Positions 1 to 11,598 of a DNA stretch of 64,000 nucleotides are shown in pieces. This DNA is from Pteria penguin (Eukaryota > Mollusca > Bivalvia > Pterioida > Pteriidae). Under the pieces are notes generated by a model that made no database searches, had not been told where the DNA came from, and saw only the letters and a program-made list of their open reading frames with translations. The stretch is taken from positions 46,716,996 through 46,780,995 of the forward strand of contig CM068587.1 in NCBI GenBank assembly GCA_035048485.1, read 5' to 3'. Both the position numbers and the translations under genes were made by a program. Position 1 is the first letter of the stretch, and every line of letters begins with the position of its first letter.

Positions 1-110
1 TTTTGTGTTTACGAGATACTTTCCTTAGCTTGTGTTTACGAGACACTTTCTTGATCTTGTGTCTGAGACACTTTCCGGATCTTGTGTGTCTGTGACACTT
101 TCTATATAGT
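1..110. repeat. Short degenerate tandem repeat
   Basis: About four imperfect copies of a roughly 30-bp unit built on 'cttgtgttt' and 'gagacactttc'. It runs off the left edge, so its true extent is unknown. Confidence 0.6.
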
Positions 111-1010
111 ATTACTCCACAGTAACATCATGTGTGTAATATTTTGATATTTTCGTGTAGTGTATATGGTTGGAGCATGTATTGTGGGCGTGGTTAGCCA
201 TACATCCGGGCACCTGATTTCTTCTCGGATGTAAGTTACCTGAATCACTCAGGTGACCTGTTGTGATTGGTTCCCGCCGTCATCCGTTGAACTTTGAACT
301 TTTGTGACTTCTCTTGCATACTGCATTGACATTCTTACCAAAGTGTAGATTTCAAGACCTCTAGACAAGGGATCAACATCTGTCGCTCTATCCAGTATCT
401 CAGATTGGTTATACATAGGTGATCATTACGACCAATGGGTCTATTGTTTTTATGATATTAGCCTAGTTGTGATTGTTTATCTAATCCAGCTTCTGACTTC
501 TTCTTCGTATCAAATGTTATAACTTAATTTTGGATCTCCATAATTTTTTCATCATGTTTCACAACTTCTGAACGAAAATATTCAGTCCATGGCGTTTTTA
601 ATTTGATTGAAATCTTCGAAACAGCTGATAGTTTTAGCAACAATGACAAATCTTAACCCATATAAAATCGATTTTCTAATTACAGAGAAGATAATCCGCC
701 TCATTTTCTATCTCACTGTCTCCTGAGATGAAATTATTGATGACGTAAGCTAGATAACTTCATGGAAAATGACAGGTACATGCCTAAAACTTTAATTCGA
801 TTTTTATGTATAAAGGTTTCCATTATGGAACTGTTGTGTAAACGAGATTTGTGCTAAGTAATTATCTGGGTTATAAAATGACTGAGATACCATTGTGCAA
901 AATCTGTATACTTGAAGACAAACATTTCGTACCATGTGATAATGCAGGCTCAACAATTAGACTAATTCCGAGTTTTCGATTACGCTTAGAAATTCTTAAA
1001 TATTACCATA
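111..1010. other. No feature seen
   Basis: AT-rich sequence without a coding run, repeat or RNA gene that I can support. Confidence 0.4.
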
Positions 1011-1124
1011 AAAACACGTGATTACGGACAAATATTGACGTTTCTTTTTTTTTTATTTAATTATTGAGTAAATATCACTGTTTTTCCTTTGGCTTGTTCC
1101 CTTGTAATCCTTTCACTTTAACTA

Positions 1125-1852
1125 ATCTTACCGAAATACTTTCGGTAGAAAGCTCCTGGACCTTTGCATAACCAGCGGTATGAGAGTATGTAATGGTCGT
1201 ACGGAAGGTGACAAGAACGGTAGAGTTACGTTTTTTAATCACCTTGGGTCAAGCGTTATCGATTATGTTTTAGTTGACAAGGACAACTATAATTTAATTC
1301 AGGAAATGCACGTGAACGATTTTAATGAATGGTCGGATCATGCCATTTTAGATTTTAAATTGAATATTGGTTGTCCGTCTATGATTCGAACAGGTGGTGA
1401 GTGCTTGAATGATAACACTGTAAATGTATGTAAGTGGAACGGTGATATGTTGGAGAGTATGAAAGCGGATTTGAATGAAAGGGTGTCTGATTTACATGGT
1501 GTTATTGATGATATGCAATCTTCTAATTTGCGTATTGATCAAGGTGTAAATATATTTGCTGACGTTTTGAATGATGTTTTTAGTAAATATTGTATGAAAA
1601 CTATAGTGTCTCATAAGAAGATCAAAGCATCGGACAAACCTTGGTTTGATTCCAGATGTAAATCTTTGTACCATGATTAAAGATGTGCGTTACGTATTTT
1701 CAACTCAAACAGATCTGATTTTAATCGTGATAATCTTGTGACTTGTAAGAGGGTGTATAAACGTTACTGTAGTAAAATCAAGAGGCAGTATTTACGACAC
1801 GAGGGTAATAGATTGAGCTATGTTAGAAAGCACAATCCAAAACAGTTTTTAT
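1125..1852 (+). pseudogene. LINE ORF2 fragment: endonuclease C-terminus and linker
   Basis: Reading begins in the GRKLLDLC region and continues through DYVLVDKDN to SDHAILDFKL. The SDH triplet is the catalytic histidine region of apurinic-like LINE endonucleases. A TAA at 1678 interrupts the frame, after which the same frame continues (RCALRIFNSN...KQFL) to a second stop near 1850. This linker with basic and tyrosine-rich stretches is typical between endonuclease and RT. The N-terminal half of the endonuclease is absent, so no active nuclease can be made. Confidence 0.8.
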
Positions 1853-1908
1853 AGAATCTCTCGGAAAAATTAAACAGTACACAGTGCATTGTCAATTAAT
1901 AATTTTAC

Positions 1909-2373
1909 ATGCATTTTAAAGAAATGTGTAACGTTGATCAGGATGAGAATAGTAATGTCAATGATGATCACGATGTTTCTATTTTTGATGAATTGAATAT
2001 ACCTATATGTGAAAACGAAATATCATATGTTATAAAGCGCTTGAAAGCTGGAAAAGCTACAGGCACTGATCATCTTCTGAATGAATACTTTATTAAATTT
2101 TGTGATATCTTGTCACCCATGCTTTGTAAACTTTTTAACTGTATATTTGACAATGGTGTTTTTCCATCTAGCTGGTCGGAAGGTATAATTTTACCTCTTC
2201 ACAAAAAAGGTGATACCAATAACACAAATAATTATAGAGGGATCACCATTATTAGTAATTTGGCAAAGATTTTTACATCTGTCCTTAATAATAGATTATC
2301 GAAGTGGTCTTCTGATAATAATATAATTACTGATGCCCAGTTCGGTTTCAAAACCCGGGTTCGGTACAACTGA
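1909..2373 (+). pseudogene. LINE reverse transcriptase, N-terminal part
   Basis: Contains the LKAGKATGTDHLLNEYF block and LPLHKKGDTNNTNNYRGI, the usual opening blocks of a LINE reverse transcriptase, ending at FGFK. The frame breaks here; in the neighbouring frame the expected continuation (GFGTTDAIFALQSL) is visible, so a single-base indel near 2360 explains the stop at 2371. Confidence 0.85.
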
Positions 2374-2405
2374 CGCCATATTCGCTTTACAGTCTTTAGT
2401 CCTCT

Positions 2406-3392
2406 ATGTTTTTGAGTTCTAAGAAGAAATTGTATTGCTGTTTTGTGGATTATCGCAAAGCTTTTGACTCTGTAAATAGATACAAATTATTTTATAAGCT
2501 TTCTAGTAGTGGTGTCACCGGGAAGCTACTTACTATCATTAAACAGTTATATGCTGGGGTAAAAGCTTGTGTTCGTTACAAAAGCAACCTTTCAGAAATG
2601 TTCTCTTGTACAAACGGTTTGATGCAAGGCGAGCCCTTGTCTTCATTTTCATTTTCTTTGTACATAAACGACCTTGAAATGAGTTTAATACGTAATTCCT
2701 GTGAGCCAGTTTATTTGCAGGATATTGCTATGTTCTTACTCATGTATGCTGACGACACTGTTTTGTTATCTGAAAGTCGTAACGGTCTACAACATATTCT
2801 TGATCAATTGAGCTGTTATTGTACCGAATGGGACATTTCTGTAAATACCGAAAAAACCAAAATTGTTGTTTTCAGGAATAATGGAAGATTGGGCAAGGAC
2901 GATAACTGGTGTTTTAACGGTTCGAAAATTGAAGTTGTCTCCTCTTTTAACTATTTAGGTGTCACATTAAATTTTAATGGTAAATTCCATAAAACTCAAA
3001 GTATACTTGCCATGCAAGGTAAAAAATGTATGTTTGGTGTTTTAAAAACATGTAATGATTATTCTTTAAATGTTGAATCGAAACTCAAAGTTTTCGATAC
3101 ATATGTTTCATGTGTTCTAAACTATGGCTGTGAAATATGGGGTCTTCATCGGGGAAAAGATATTGAAACAGTGCACTTGTATTTTTGTAAAAGAATTTTA
3201 AAGGTTAAACGCAGTACCCCTAACTTCATGGTTTACACTGAACTTGGTAGACTTCCATTAAAGATTTTACGTACTGTTAGAGTAATTAAGTATTGGTTAA
3301 AGCTCTTGAAAACAAGTAATTGTATACTGCGCTCACCTTTGGACGAAATGTTTTTAAATATGCATGAAAACAGCTTGGTTTATTTAATGTAA
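2406..3392 (+). pseudogene. LINE reverse transcriptase, catalytic part
   Basis: Begins inside the RT domain with FVDYRKAFDSVNR (motif A, catalytic Asp), then GLMQGEPLS, and the catalytic YADD box encoded at 2745-2756 (YADDTVLLSES). FNYLGVTL and VLNYGCEIWG follow, as in the thumb and post-RT region. The catalytic aspartates are intact, but the protein is cut at both ends by frameshifts. It would copy its own RNA at a nicked target if joined in an intact element; here it is a fossil. Confidence 0.9.
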
Positions 3393-3548
3393 AAAAATAT
3401 CTTATGTACAGTTGGTTTTGGTGAAGTTTGGAACGATCAAGGTGTTACAGATGAGAATGCATTCCTGTATATTTTCAAACAGCGACTGACTGATATTTTT
3501 TTTCTCCAGGAGAGAAACGTATTCTTTGAAACTTCTTCTAAATGTTTC

Positions 3549-3926
3549 ATGTACAGATACCTTACCAACTCGTTTACGCTTCAATATTATCTTCATAAAT
3601 CTCTTCCAGATGATTTAGTTGTGCTTCTGTCTAAATTTAGATTATCTTCACATTCACTTTGTATAGAACAAGGTAGATATAACAGGGTAGATAGAAATAA
3701 TCGTGTCTGTCCTTTTTGCTTAGACACGGTCGAGGACGAGTATCACTTTATTCTTATTTGTCCTGCGTACTCTGATATCCGAAGGGTATATATTAAACCA
3801 TATTACTGGATTCGACCCTCAATGTTCAAACTTGTTCGTCTTTTCTCGATTGAAAACAAAAAACAGTTATGTAACTTTGGGAGATTTCTGAAACAGGCTT
3901 CTCAAATAAGAGATCTGAGAGTGTGA
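3549..3926 (+). pseudogene. LINE ORF2 C-terminal zinc-knuckle-like tail
   Basis: Has the motif CPFCLDTVEDEYHFILICPAY, a Cys-Cys-His-Cys arrangement seen at the C-terminus of many LINE ORF2 proteins, followed by FKLVRLFSIENKKQLCNFGRFLKQA. The minus-strand fragment at 17220-17400 aligns closely to this tail, which ties the two copies to one family. It is separated from the RT by a frameshift near 3390-3550. Confidence 0.85.
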
Positions 3927-4662
3927 TTTGCCTATTGTTGTTTTCTATTATGTGTTTACTATTTAGTTTCGATCCCTTAGGTTAAGTAAAGTTTGTATAT
4001 ACATGTTTATATATATTCATTTATATGTATGGTTAGTTCATTGTCTGTCCTCTTCAATTTAATTATCTCTAATTTACTGTGTAACAGTTAACTGCTAATC
4101 TTCATCTGTCTGAACGTTCACTCTGTATGTCTTTTGTGAATTTTGTACTTCTTGTATGCATATAAACCATATGGTTCTTTGCAAATAAACTATACTATAC
4201 TATACAGAATATTGTTCAGATCACGTGCTTACGGACAAACAATTGCACTTATAATAAAAGAAACGAAACTCGGAGACGACCTATTACATTAATTACCTAG
4301 TCGTTATGGATATTTCATCGCCTCTCTGTCATACAATGAAAAACATACATCTAATTTAAAAGAAACAAAATCATAATCATACTTGAACAGTAAAGCATTT
4401 ATGAAATATATAACACTAGCAATAAAAAGGCGGCACTGTATGTGGGTCGGTGTTTTTATAAAAGTTATCAGTCTGCACTGCATTTACGACACGTGCGACA
4501 CCAGAATAAAAATATTTCCACAAAGGCATATGCATCATCGACAATAAATAAGTAGATAATCAATGAACAAAGCATGTATCTGCGCACATCTTTGTCACTT
4601 TTTCCAGTATCGTCACCATCAGGTATTGTGCTTAATACTTACTGTTCATTGTATTACTCGGG

Positions 4663-4664
4663 TA

Positions 4665-4722
<58 letters not shown>

Positions 4723-4797
4723 CGATGATGTTGATGATGATGATAATAATGATGATGATAATAATAATGATAATAATGATGATGATAATAATAATCA
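4663..4797. repeat. (GAT)n microsatellite
   Basis: About 45 tandem GAT/GATAAT triplets. Open frames across it (poly-Asp, poly-Met, poly-His) are products of the repeat. Confidence 0.97.
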
Positions 4798-5214
4798 AAT
4801 GAATTAAGAAATAAAAAAAGAAGATTGGTGATTAAATATGGCAAACTCAAATATAATGCACCAACAGACATCAACTTTTTGCGTTCCACAGTTTTTAAAA
4901 GCTACTCTTGCATTAGGAAATAGCTACGACAAGACGGCAGATACAGGAATAAAATCTATAGGTCTTCCTCTGGCTTCTAAAGCTTTCCGTTTATCGCAAA
5001 ATAGGAAAAGTAACAGGAGAGCTTTGTTATTGTCTACAACAATATAGGAAGGTGAACATTCATGAATGTCAAAAGCATACAAACGACATAAAATATTTCA
5101 GTTTTGCACAGCAGACGAAAAGTAACACAGCCAAACGACGCCAGAAGAGCTTTTAAAGGTCAAATACTCTGTGGGGAACAATTTTACAAACTCCCACGCT
5201 GTAAAGGAATAAGT

Positions 5215-5695
5215 GCGACACAAATGTGAAATACGAACCAAATGGCACTATGTCACTGATGTAAAATACGAACCAAATGGCACTATGTCTCTACTGTAAA
5301 TTACCAACCAAATGGCACTATGTTTCTGATGTATAATACCAACCAAATGGCACTATGTCTCTGATGTAGAATAACAACCAAATGGCACTATGTGAATAGT
5401 GTAAAATACGAACCAAATGTCACTATGTCACTAATCTATAATGAAAACCGAATGACATAAAACTACTTACCGACTGGTATTATGTCATTGAAGTCAAATA
5501 CGAACCAAAAGGCATTATGTTACTAATGTAAAATACCAACCAAATGGCGCTATGTCACTAACTTTAAGAACGAACCAATTAGAATGTCACATGTAAAATA
5601 TGAACCAACTGGTATTATGTCACTAATGTAAAATACGAACCAAATGGCACTATGCCACGAATGTAAAATATGAACCAAATGATACTATATTGATA
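5215..5695. repeat. 35-bp minisatellite
   Basis: About thirteen imperfect copies of a 35-bp unit with core 'gaaccaaatggcactatgtc'. Copies diverge towards the right edge, next to a SINE. Confidence 0.93.
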
Positions 5696-5732
5696 TGACT
5701 ATGTTATATTAAAAGCACCGAATATTATGACA

Positions 5733-6007
5733 AAGCCGGCGTGGCCTAGTGGTATCGCGTCGGACTCCTGATCGGGAGGCCGGGGTTCGAGTCCCGCTCT
5801 GGTCATGCCGGTGTTCTGTCTTTCGGATGAGACAGTAAAAACCGAGGCCCCGTGTCGTGGTATGCATGGCACGTTAAAGATCCCTCACTGCTTCGGATGG
5901 GTCCGTTGCAAAGGTCAAAATTTGTATGCTCCGCATCAGGCAGATGCCGTCGCCATATACGTGAAATATTCGTGGTGTGACGTAAAACAATAATCAATCA
6001 ATCAATG
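5733..6007 (+). mobile_element. SINE family 1 (tRNA-derived, conserved core), full-length
   Basis: This is the reference copy. A tRNA-like head has A box 'tggcctagtggtatcgcg' and B box 'ggttcgagtcccg'; then the core 'ggatgagacagtaaaaacc', 'cacgttaaagatccctcac' and 'gcatcaggcagatgccgtc'; and a 3' tail of repeated 'atca'. An 8-bp target duplication TTATGACA flanks it (5725-5732 and 6008-6015). The layout matches conserved-core SINEs of marine invertebrates (Nin-DC or MetaSINE class); the exact superfamily is unverified. Confidence 0.93.
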
Positions 6008-6053
6008 TTATGACATGATAACATACTTTAACATACGTGATTAGCTACCTTAA

Positions 6054-7003
6054 GGGGATTGGACACGCGCCATTTAAATTGGGGTGCTCAAAGTTTAAAT
6101 CTATCCTGCTTTGATGCCTGTCAATCAATTTTCACAATTTGTGCACACCAGTTCCTATACCCAAATATATTTAATTCTCCAAATTTTCAAAAGTAATGAA
6201 TCTATTGAATTGACAATTGAGCAGTTTGTAAATTGTGCACCGAACTGCACAGCTGCAGCTTTGTGCATACAAGAAATTTTTTTATGATTTATCTAAATCG
6301 TTAGTTTGATTATACGTCTATGAACGATTGTCGTTGGATTTTTCAAATTCTTAATCGAACACTCACAAATTAGAATTTTATTAGCGGGGGGTCATCGAAT
6401 ATTCGTGTATAAACATGGACGCCTCTCTCCACGTGTTAACATGAGGGGCGGGCCGCGGTATAAACAGTAATAATCACGACACACGAATATAGTAAATTAA
6501 TTTTTCTATGTATGTTTTACTTCTAATGTGAATATGCATAGTACATTATAATATTGTCAATCATAACTCTATAATTCGATAATTATTTATTGGATTTTTT
6601 TTCTACGATCCACCCCTACTAATGTGAATTTTAAATTGCCATTTTACATGGGTTGAAAAAAATGAGAAATTCTACTATATGTGACTGTTCTTTCAAAGTC
6701 GAAGGACAATCGTTTGTAGGTATATCATCAAACTGACGATTGAGATACCTCTTTCCAAAATGCATTGCATGCACATGCCTGTGGCTGTGCAGCCAGGTGC
6801 ATTATGTGCACACTGGTCTACTGCAAAATCTTCATGGAACTGCAAAATCTACATGGAATTCAATCTCAAAATTTTGGGGAAATGAACCTTTTCATATATA
6901 GATAACATTCTGTAAAAATGATACGGATTGATTATTTAGTGTCCAAGCGAGATAGATTTCAATATTTAACACCCCATTTTCACAATGGCGCCGTCCATCC
7001 CCC
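6054..7003. mobile_element. 950-bp fold-back element inserted in TTAA
   Basis: The two halves are long imperfect inverted copies. The left end 'ggggattggac' with CGCGCCATT answers 'gtccatccccc' with AATGGCGCC at the right end. Inner pairs also match, for example 6295-6350 against 6690-6735. TTAA flanks both ends (6050-6053, 7004-7007), fitting a TTAA-targeting DNA transposon. No transposase is present, so it is non-autonomous. Confidence 0.85.
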
Positions 7004-7030
7004 TTAAAGCAGCTATGGCGTTCCATAATT

Positions 7031-7303
7031 AAGCCAGTGTGGCCTAGTGGATGAGGTGCTCGGCTCCTGACCTAGAGGTACTGGGTTCGATTTCCGCCCT
7101 GGGCACTCCGGTGTTTTGTCTTTCGGATGAGACAGTAAAAACCGAAGTTCCGTGTCACGGCAGGCGTGGCACGTAAAAGATCCCTCACTGCTTCAGGTGG
7201 GTCCGTTGCAAAGGTCTCAATTTCTATGCAATGCATCAAGCAGATGCCGTCACCGTATACGTGAAATAACCGTGGAGTGACGTAAAGCAATAATCAATCA
7301 ATC
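7031..7303 (+). mobile_element. SINE family 1
   Basis: Complete copy with tRNA-like head 'ggcctagtggatgaggtgct', B box 'gggttcgatttccg', the core and an 'atca' tail. It lies 24 bp from the fold-back element. Confidence 0.92.
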
Positions 7304-7344
7304 CTCGTTCCTTACTAGTCATTTTCCATTCGAAACATGTATTT

Positions 7345-7430
7345 TAAAAGAGGCTAAGAGGCCACCTGTCTTAGCCGACCACCTGTTTTAACCGATCACC
7401 TATCTTAACCGACCACTTTCCCACCTTCCC
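7345..7430. repeat. 17-bp 'gaccacctgttttaacc' short tandem
   Basis: Four degenerate 17-bp copies. The same 'gaccacctgt...taa' wording recurs at 45262-45300 and, in the other orientation, at 22770-22990, so it is a dispersed repeat fragment. Confidence 0.6.
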
Positions 7431-7629
7431 TTCTCTCAGATTTTTATCCGACGTTTTGATACAAAATTTTAGAAAGTGGGGAAAACATACAAAGTTGGCG
7501 TTTATTTCGGTATAAAACCTCGTGTGACTTTACGCAAAAGTCCGAAGCAATACACTACAAACATGAACTGCTAAATTGGCCCTTAATGTGATTGCAAACG
7601 GGTGAGGTTTCTGGTTCTTTTGTTTGTTT

Positions 7630-7870
7630 GTTCGTTTGTTTTTGGGTTATTTATTTTTTTTTATTTATTTATTTATTTTGTTTTGTTTTGTTTTTTTTGG
7701 GGGGGGGGGTGTTATTTATTTATTTATTTTTTTATTTTTTTTGGTTTTTTGTTTTTGTTTTCGTTTTTTTTTTTTTATATTTTTTTGGGGGGGGGGTTGT
7801 TTTGTTTATTTGTGTGTTTGATTTGTTTTTGATTTTTCATTTGGGGGGAGGGGGATGTTTTTACTTTTTG
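7630..7870. repeat. T/G-rich low-complexity tract
   Basis: Runs of T broken by G-runs of 8 to 10. The Phe- and Gly-rich open frames here are artefacts. Confidence 0.95.
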
Positions 7871-8757
7871 TTTAAAAGGTGGGGGTGTTTAATATCATTT
7901 TTAAACACAGCACTACTATATGCATTGGCTAACAGTTTTGTGTGATAATTCAAAAAGTAAAAATGTCTAACGCTTGCAGACAATACACAGACAAATATTG
8001 ATTCGTAAAGCTCTCTGGAGCCTTTGTCTCGTATTACCCCAAAAACAAATTCCATGCTATGCGCATTGTTTTCAGATATATGTGCAAAAACATGCACAAG
8101 CTGCACAATATCAATAGATGCATCTTGTAACAAAACATCTGGGTGATTTGATCATTGAAGACTCACATTCCACGGCATGATCTGTAGGGAAATTTACATC
8201 TTTGTTTATAAATCTTGTATTATGCAGCAAAAACATTGAAATAAGGCATGTTTTGTCAAGGAAAATTCTGTAAATTAGAAGATAGGTCAGCAGAGGTACG
8301 TTATTTACCAGACATACATATTACATGTAATTCATCGGGAACCCTTCATCAAGATAAACAAAGTTACATTCACAATGCTGTGATTTTATCTATAGGGTAA
8401 TTTATAATGTAAGTAATTCTAACCACTCTAAATTATTGTATATTAGACATTATATATGTATGTCTAGATAACCATCATGCGGAAGTATTCTAGGATAGAT
8501 CAAATACTCCTTAAATTAAATAAAATGATTGATTGATTGACTGATTTTTGTTTTAGGGTAGGGGGAGTTGTTTTGACACAGACCTATTTTTGAAAGTTGG
8601 GGAGGAGGGCCTCCCTTGCGGTCTACACCCATGGATAAATAAATGTTATATTACTTATTCCGTAACATTACTGAAACAAATATTCATTCAAGATTCAAGT
8701 CAGTCTTCCTTTAATCACATCTTACTTATGTCCTTGTATATGTTGTCCTATATCTAG
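7871..8757. other. No gene supported
   Basis: AT-rich. A 30-bp 'gattgattgattgactg' stretch at 8527-8556 resembles the tail of a minus-strand family 1 SINE but has no core beside it. Confidence 0.4.
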
Positions 8758-8852
8758 GTACAAATGTGTATGATTCAGCATTTAATCACAGGCCTTATGA
8801 ATACAGTTCCGGTTACACAGAGTACAATGGTGACCGCAAGGTTCATCCAAGG
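8758..8852 (+). CDS. Possible internal exon of an unknown gene
   Basis: A 95-nt open stretch is bounded by 'tatatctag' (acceptor-like, AG at 8756-8757) and 'aagg|gtgagc' (a strong donor, GT at 8853-8854). Reading in the only plausible frame gives TNVYDSAFNHRPYEYSSG followed by YTEYNGDRKVHPR. The composition (Tyr, Asn, Gly, Arg; no low complexity) is more protein-like than its surroundings. I recognise no domain and no neighbouring exon. A chance coincidence of splice signals is quite possible. Confidence 0.25.
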
Positions 8853-10020
8853 GTGAGCGCGTGTAGGAAGATGAGAGGAATATCACGTCTCCCGCGGGAA
8901 GCACAGAGTTTATCCACAGGGAAAAAGTCTTTTCTTTTAGAAGAGGTTTGAACAGGGAGGGATAAAATATGAGTGTGTGTATGTATCTATGTCTGTAGGG
9001 GTGAGTGAAGGTGTGCGTGTGTGTAAGGGGGTATAGTAACTAAGAAAGTCAAATTGCCAAATTGGACAAAAATATCTCTTTGTATTTTTAAGTTGAATTA
9101 TTAAACTCCTTTAAATCATTCAAAATTTCTCAATCTGCCACTGCCGTTTTTTTCAGACCCCATCCGTGTGCCCATCCACCAAATCTCATTGATAACCGAG
9201 AAATGAAATTTAGTTATGTCTTTGTTCCCTCAGGTTTTTCCTTATGAAACAGAATTTTCGTTCTAATAGTGTGACCAATATGTGCTGCAGAGTTTCTTCT
9301 GTCACCCATGTACTCCTTTTCACAAAATGGAACACTGATGGGGTTTTTTTCTCTCTCAAATAATATCATTTCAGTAAAGGAGGAATGACACACTAACATG
9401 CATATCTAAATGTTGGTGTTGTGCATAACTGGTCAACTATCATGAGTATCAGATCTGCATTCTAAATGGGGTATCCCACCTTAATATTTAGAATTCTCTT
9501 TACAACAACACCGATCAGATTTTGCATTCTAGACAGAGACAAAAAACAGAGGATAATATTCTAAAAATAGGTTTTCATTTCCTAAAATCTTAAAATTCTG
9601 TTATCTTTCATTCTGGTATAGTATAGCATTTGCTAAAAATAACAAATCTTGACATGGGATCGTAATTACATAGCCGTGTTATATAATCAATGCCACATAA
9701 ATGCATGTCATTCACAATCAGGATAGGGTAATCTCCCAAAAGACAGGAACTAATACACGCAATACGACTGCTGACCCGTATAGATGTCGCTGTTTTGAAT
9801 GATAAATCTCCAAACCTACTACGTGCACTTAATTTACTCGTAATCTTTGAAGAGATTTATTGTTATTGAACACTGCATTTGTGATACTGTCAGTTATGTA
9901 ATAAAGACCAGTGTTTGATGGTGTCGGGAAATAAAAGAGATAGGGGTAAAAACTTAATTTTGATGGATGCATTGGTAAACGTTTTCACTTGGGAACACTT
10001 GGAATTGAACCCAGGCATGA
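8853..10020. other. No feature seen
   Basis: Contains a G/T-rich patch at 8970-9035 and otherwise unremarkable AT-rich sequence. Confidence 0.4.
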
Positions 10021-10025
10021 CAGAG

Positions 10026-10705
10026 ATGAGAAGTTGTGGTGAAATTCAATTCAACATTCTGGTCACGCAAATGCCAGATATGAGAAGTTGCGGTGAGATT
10101 CAATGCAGCACCCTGGTCTGGCACGCCATGGATGGAAAGCTGCAGTGAGATTCAATGCAGCACCCTGGTCAAGCACGCCAAAGATGAGAAGCTGCAGTGA
10201 GATTCAATACAGCACTCAGGTCATGCACGCCAGAGAATCTGCGGTGAGATCCAATGCAGCACCGTGGTCACGCACGCCAGAGAAACTTCGGTGAGATTCA
10301 ATGCAGCACCCTGGTCACGCACGCCAGGGACGGGAAGCTGCAGTGAGATTCAATGCAGCACCCTGGTCAAGCACGCCAGAGAATCTGCGGTGAGATCCAA
10401 TGCAGCACCCTGGTCACGCACGCCAGAGAATCTGCGGTGAGATTCAATGCAGCACCCTGGTCACGCACGCCAGAGAAACTGCGGTGAGATTCAATGCAGC
10501 ACCCTGGTCACGCACGCCAGAGAAACTGCGGTGAGATTCAATGCAGCACCCTGGTCACGCACGCCAGAGATTGGAAGCTGCGGTGAGATTCGATGCAGCA
10601 CCTTGGTCACACACACCAGAGATTGGAAGCTGCGGTGAGATTCGATGCAGCACCTTGGTCACACACACCAGAGATTGGAAGCTGCGGTGAGATACGATGC
10701 AGCAT
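10026..10705. repeat. 47/52-bp minisatellite
   Basis: Fourteen copies centred on 'ggtgagattcaatgcagcac' with 'ctggtcacgcacgccagag'. Unit length alternates between about 47 bp and about 52 bp, the longer form carrying an extra 'attgga'-type insert, so two subrepeats are interspersed. Confidence 0.95.
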
Positions 10706-11457
10706 TCTTCCATTCTTTAAAAATGAACAAGAACAATGCCTACGATACTGAATACGCCTGTTTTGTTCGATTTGTTACTTTTGTTCACATTTACTAATCT
10801 TTGCATATTAGTGTGACTTGTTTGCATTTTATCACGAAAAACTCTGGCAAGTAATGAATAATAAAAATGTAAGTCAAAATAGATTGTATCCAAACCACCT
10901 TTTATTTGCATAATAGAACCTCTGGTCTGATTGAATCAATTTCGTTTGTTGATTTTCCTATTTTGTTCCTGTACAGCGACGTTATAATGATTGTAAGTAA
11001 TACATCTGGGTCCTGTTAGGAAGTTCTTCCACATGAACATGAACCACTGAACACAACATTATTTTAGAAGAAATCATAGTAATATATCGATGTAAGAGTT
11101 GTCTTTCTTGCCTGTAGGATACCGTCATAAAACAGACTTCACTTCAAACTATGATAAAGTGTGTCCAATATTTCGTTTGTATCATATGATTATTTCAAAT
11201 GCTTAAGTGGACAAGTCACTTGAGAACAAGAGGATGCGATGTGATGGTTACACTATAACTCGGGTCATCCGATGTTGCCGTGACAACTGCTCATACGTGT
11301 CAAGTGGATCATTAATCATGATCTTCTATGTCCCTATAAGGTAACAAGAAGGAAATATATAAATATAAGTCTAAACGTAGACTGTATAGTATTACATGAA
11401 AATTTATTAGTAAAACGTCTTAAACCATCATTGTTGCCACCACGGTGCACTAATTTT
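10706..11457. other. No feature seen
   Basis: AT-rich single-copy-looking sequence between two simple repeats. Confidence 0.4.
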
Positions 11458-11598
11458 CACGCCACCACCATCATCATCGTCGTCGTCGTCATCATCATCA
11501 TCATCATCATTGTCGTCGTCGTTGTCGCTATCATCATTATAGCTCGTCCGCGCACACACACGCGCGCGCGCGCGCGAGAAAGAGAGAGAGAGAGATTC
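11458..11598. repeat. Compound microsatellite (CAT/CGT)n-(CA/CG)n-(GA)n
   Basis: Trinucleotide run 11461-11540, alternating CA/CG with potential Z-DNA geometry 11552-11577, then GA repeats to 11595. Confidence 0.95.

Larger units (their letters stand above)
1125..4206 (+). mobile_element. 5'-truncated, frameshifted non-LTR retrotransposon (LINE)
   Basis: The element holds the end of an APE-type endonuclease, a reverse transcriptase, a C-terminal cysteine motif and a 3' tail of repeated 'actat' after 'aataaa'. Recognisable coding begins near 1125 (GRKLLDLC), so the 5' end of the endonuclease is missing. In-frame stops near 1680 and 1850 and frame changes near 1900, 2370 and 3400 show it is dead. 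Residue patterns suit the CR1/Jockey side of LINE diversity, but the clade is not resolved. The same family recurs on the minus strand at 17011-17400 and as a 3' end at 41495-41578. Confidence 0.9.

Noticed and set aside
4563..4889. Open frames giving poly-Asp, poly-Met and poly-His
   Set aside because: They are translations of a GAT trinucleotide repeat in different frames.
5733..5806. tRNA gene
   Set aside because: A and B boxes are present, but the fold is not a complete tRNA and the sequence continues into the SINE core; the same holds for the heads at 15361, 34690, 48922 and others.
7592..7945. Hydrophobic membrane protein
   Set aside because: Phe-rich reading of T and G runs.
10026..10705. 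Possible CRISPR array
   Set aside because: Regular spacing is due to whole-unit tandem repeats; there are no unique spacers, and the host is eukaryotic.
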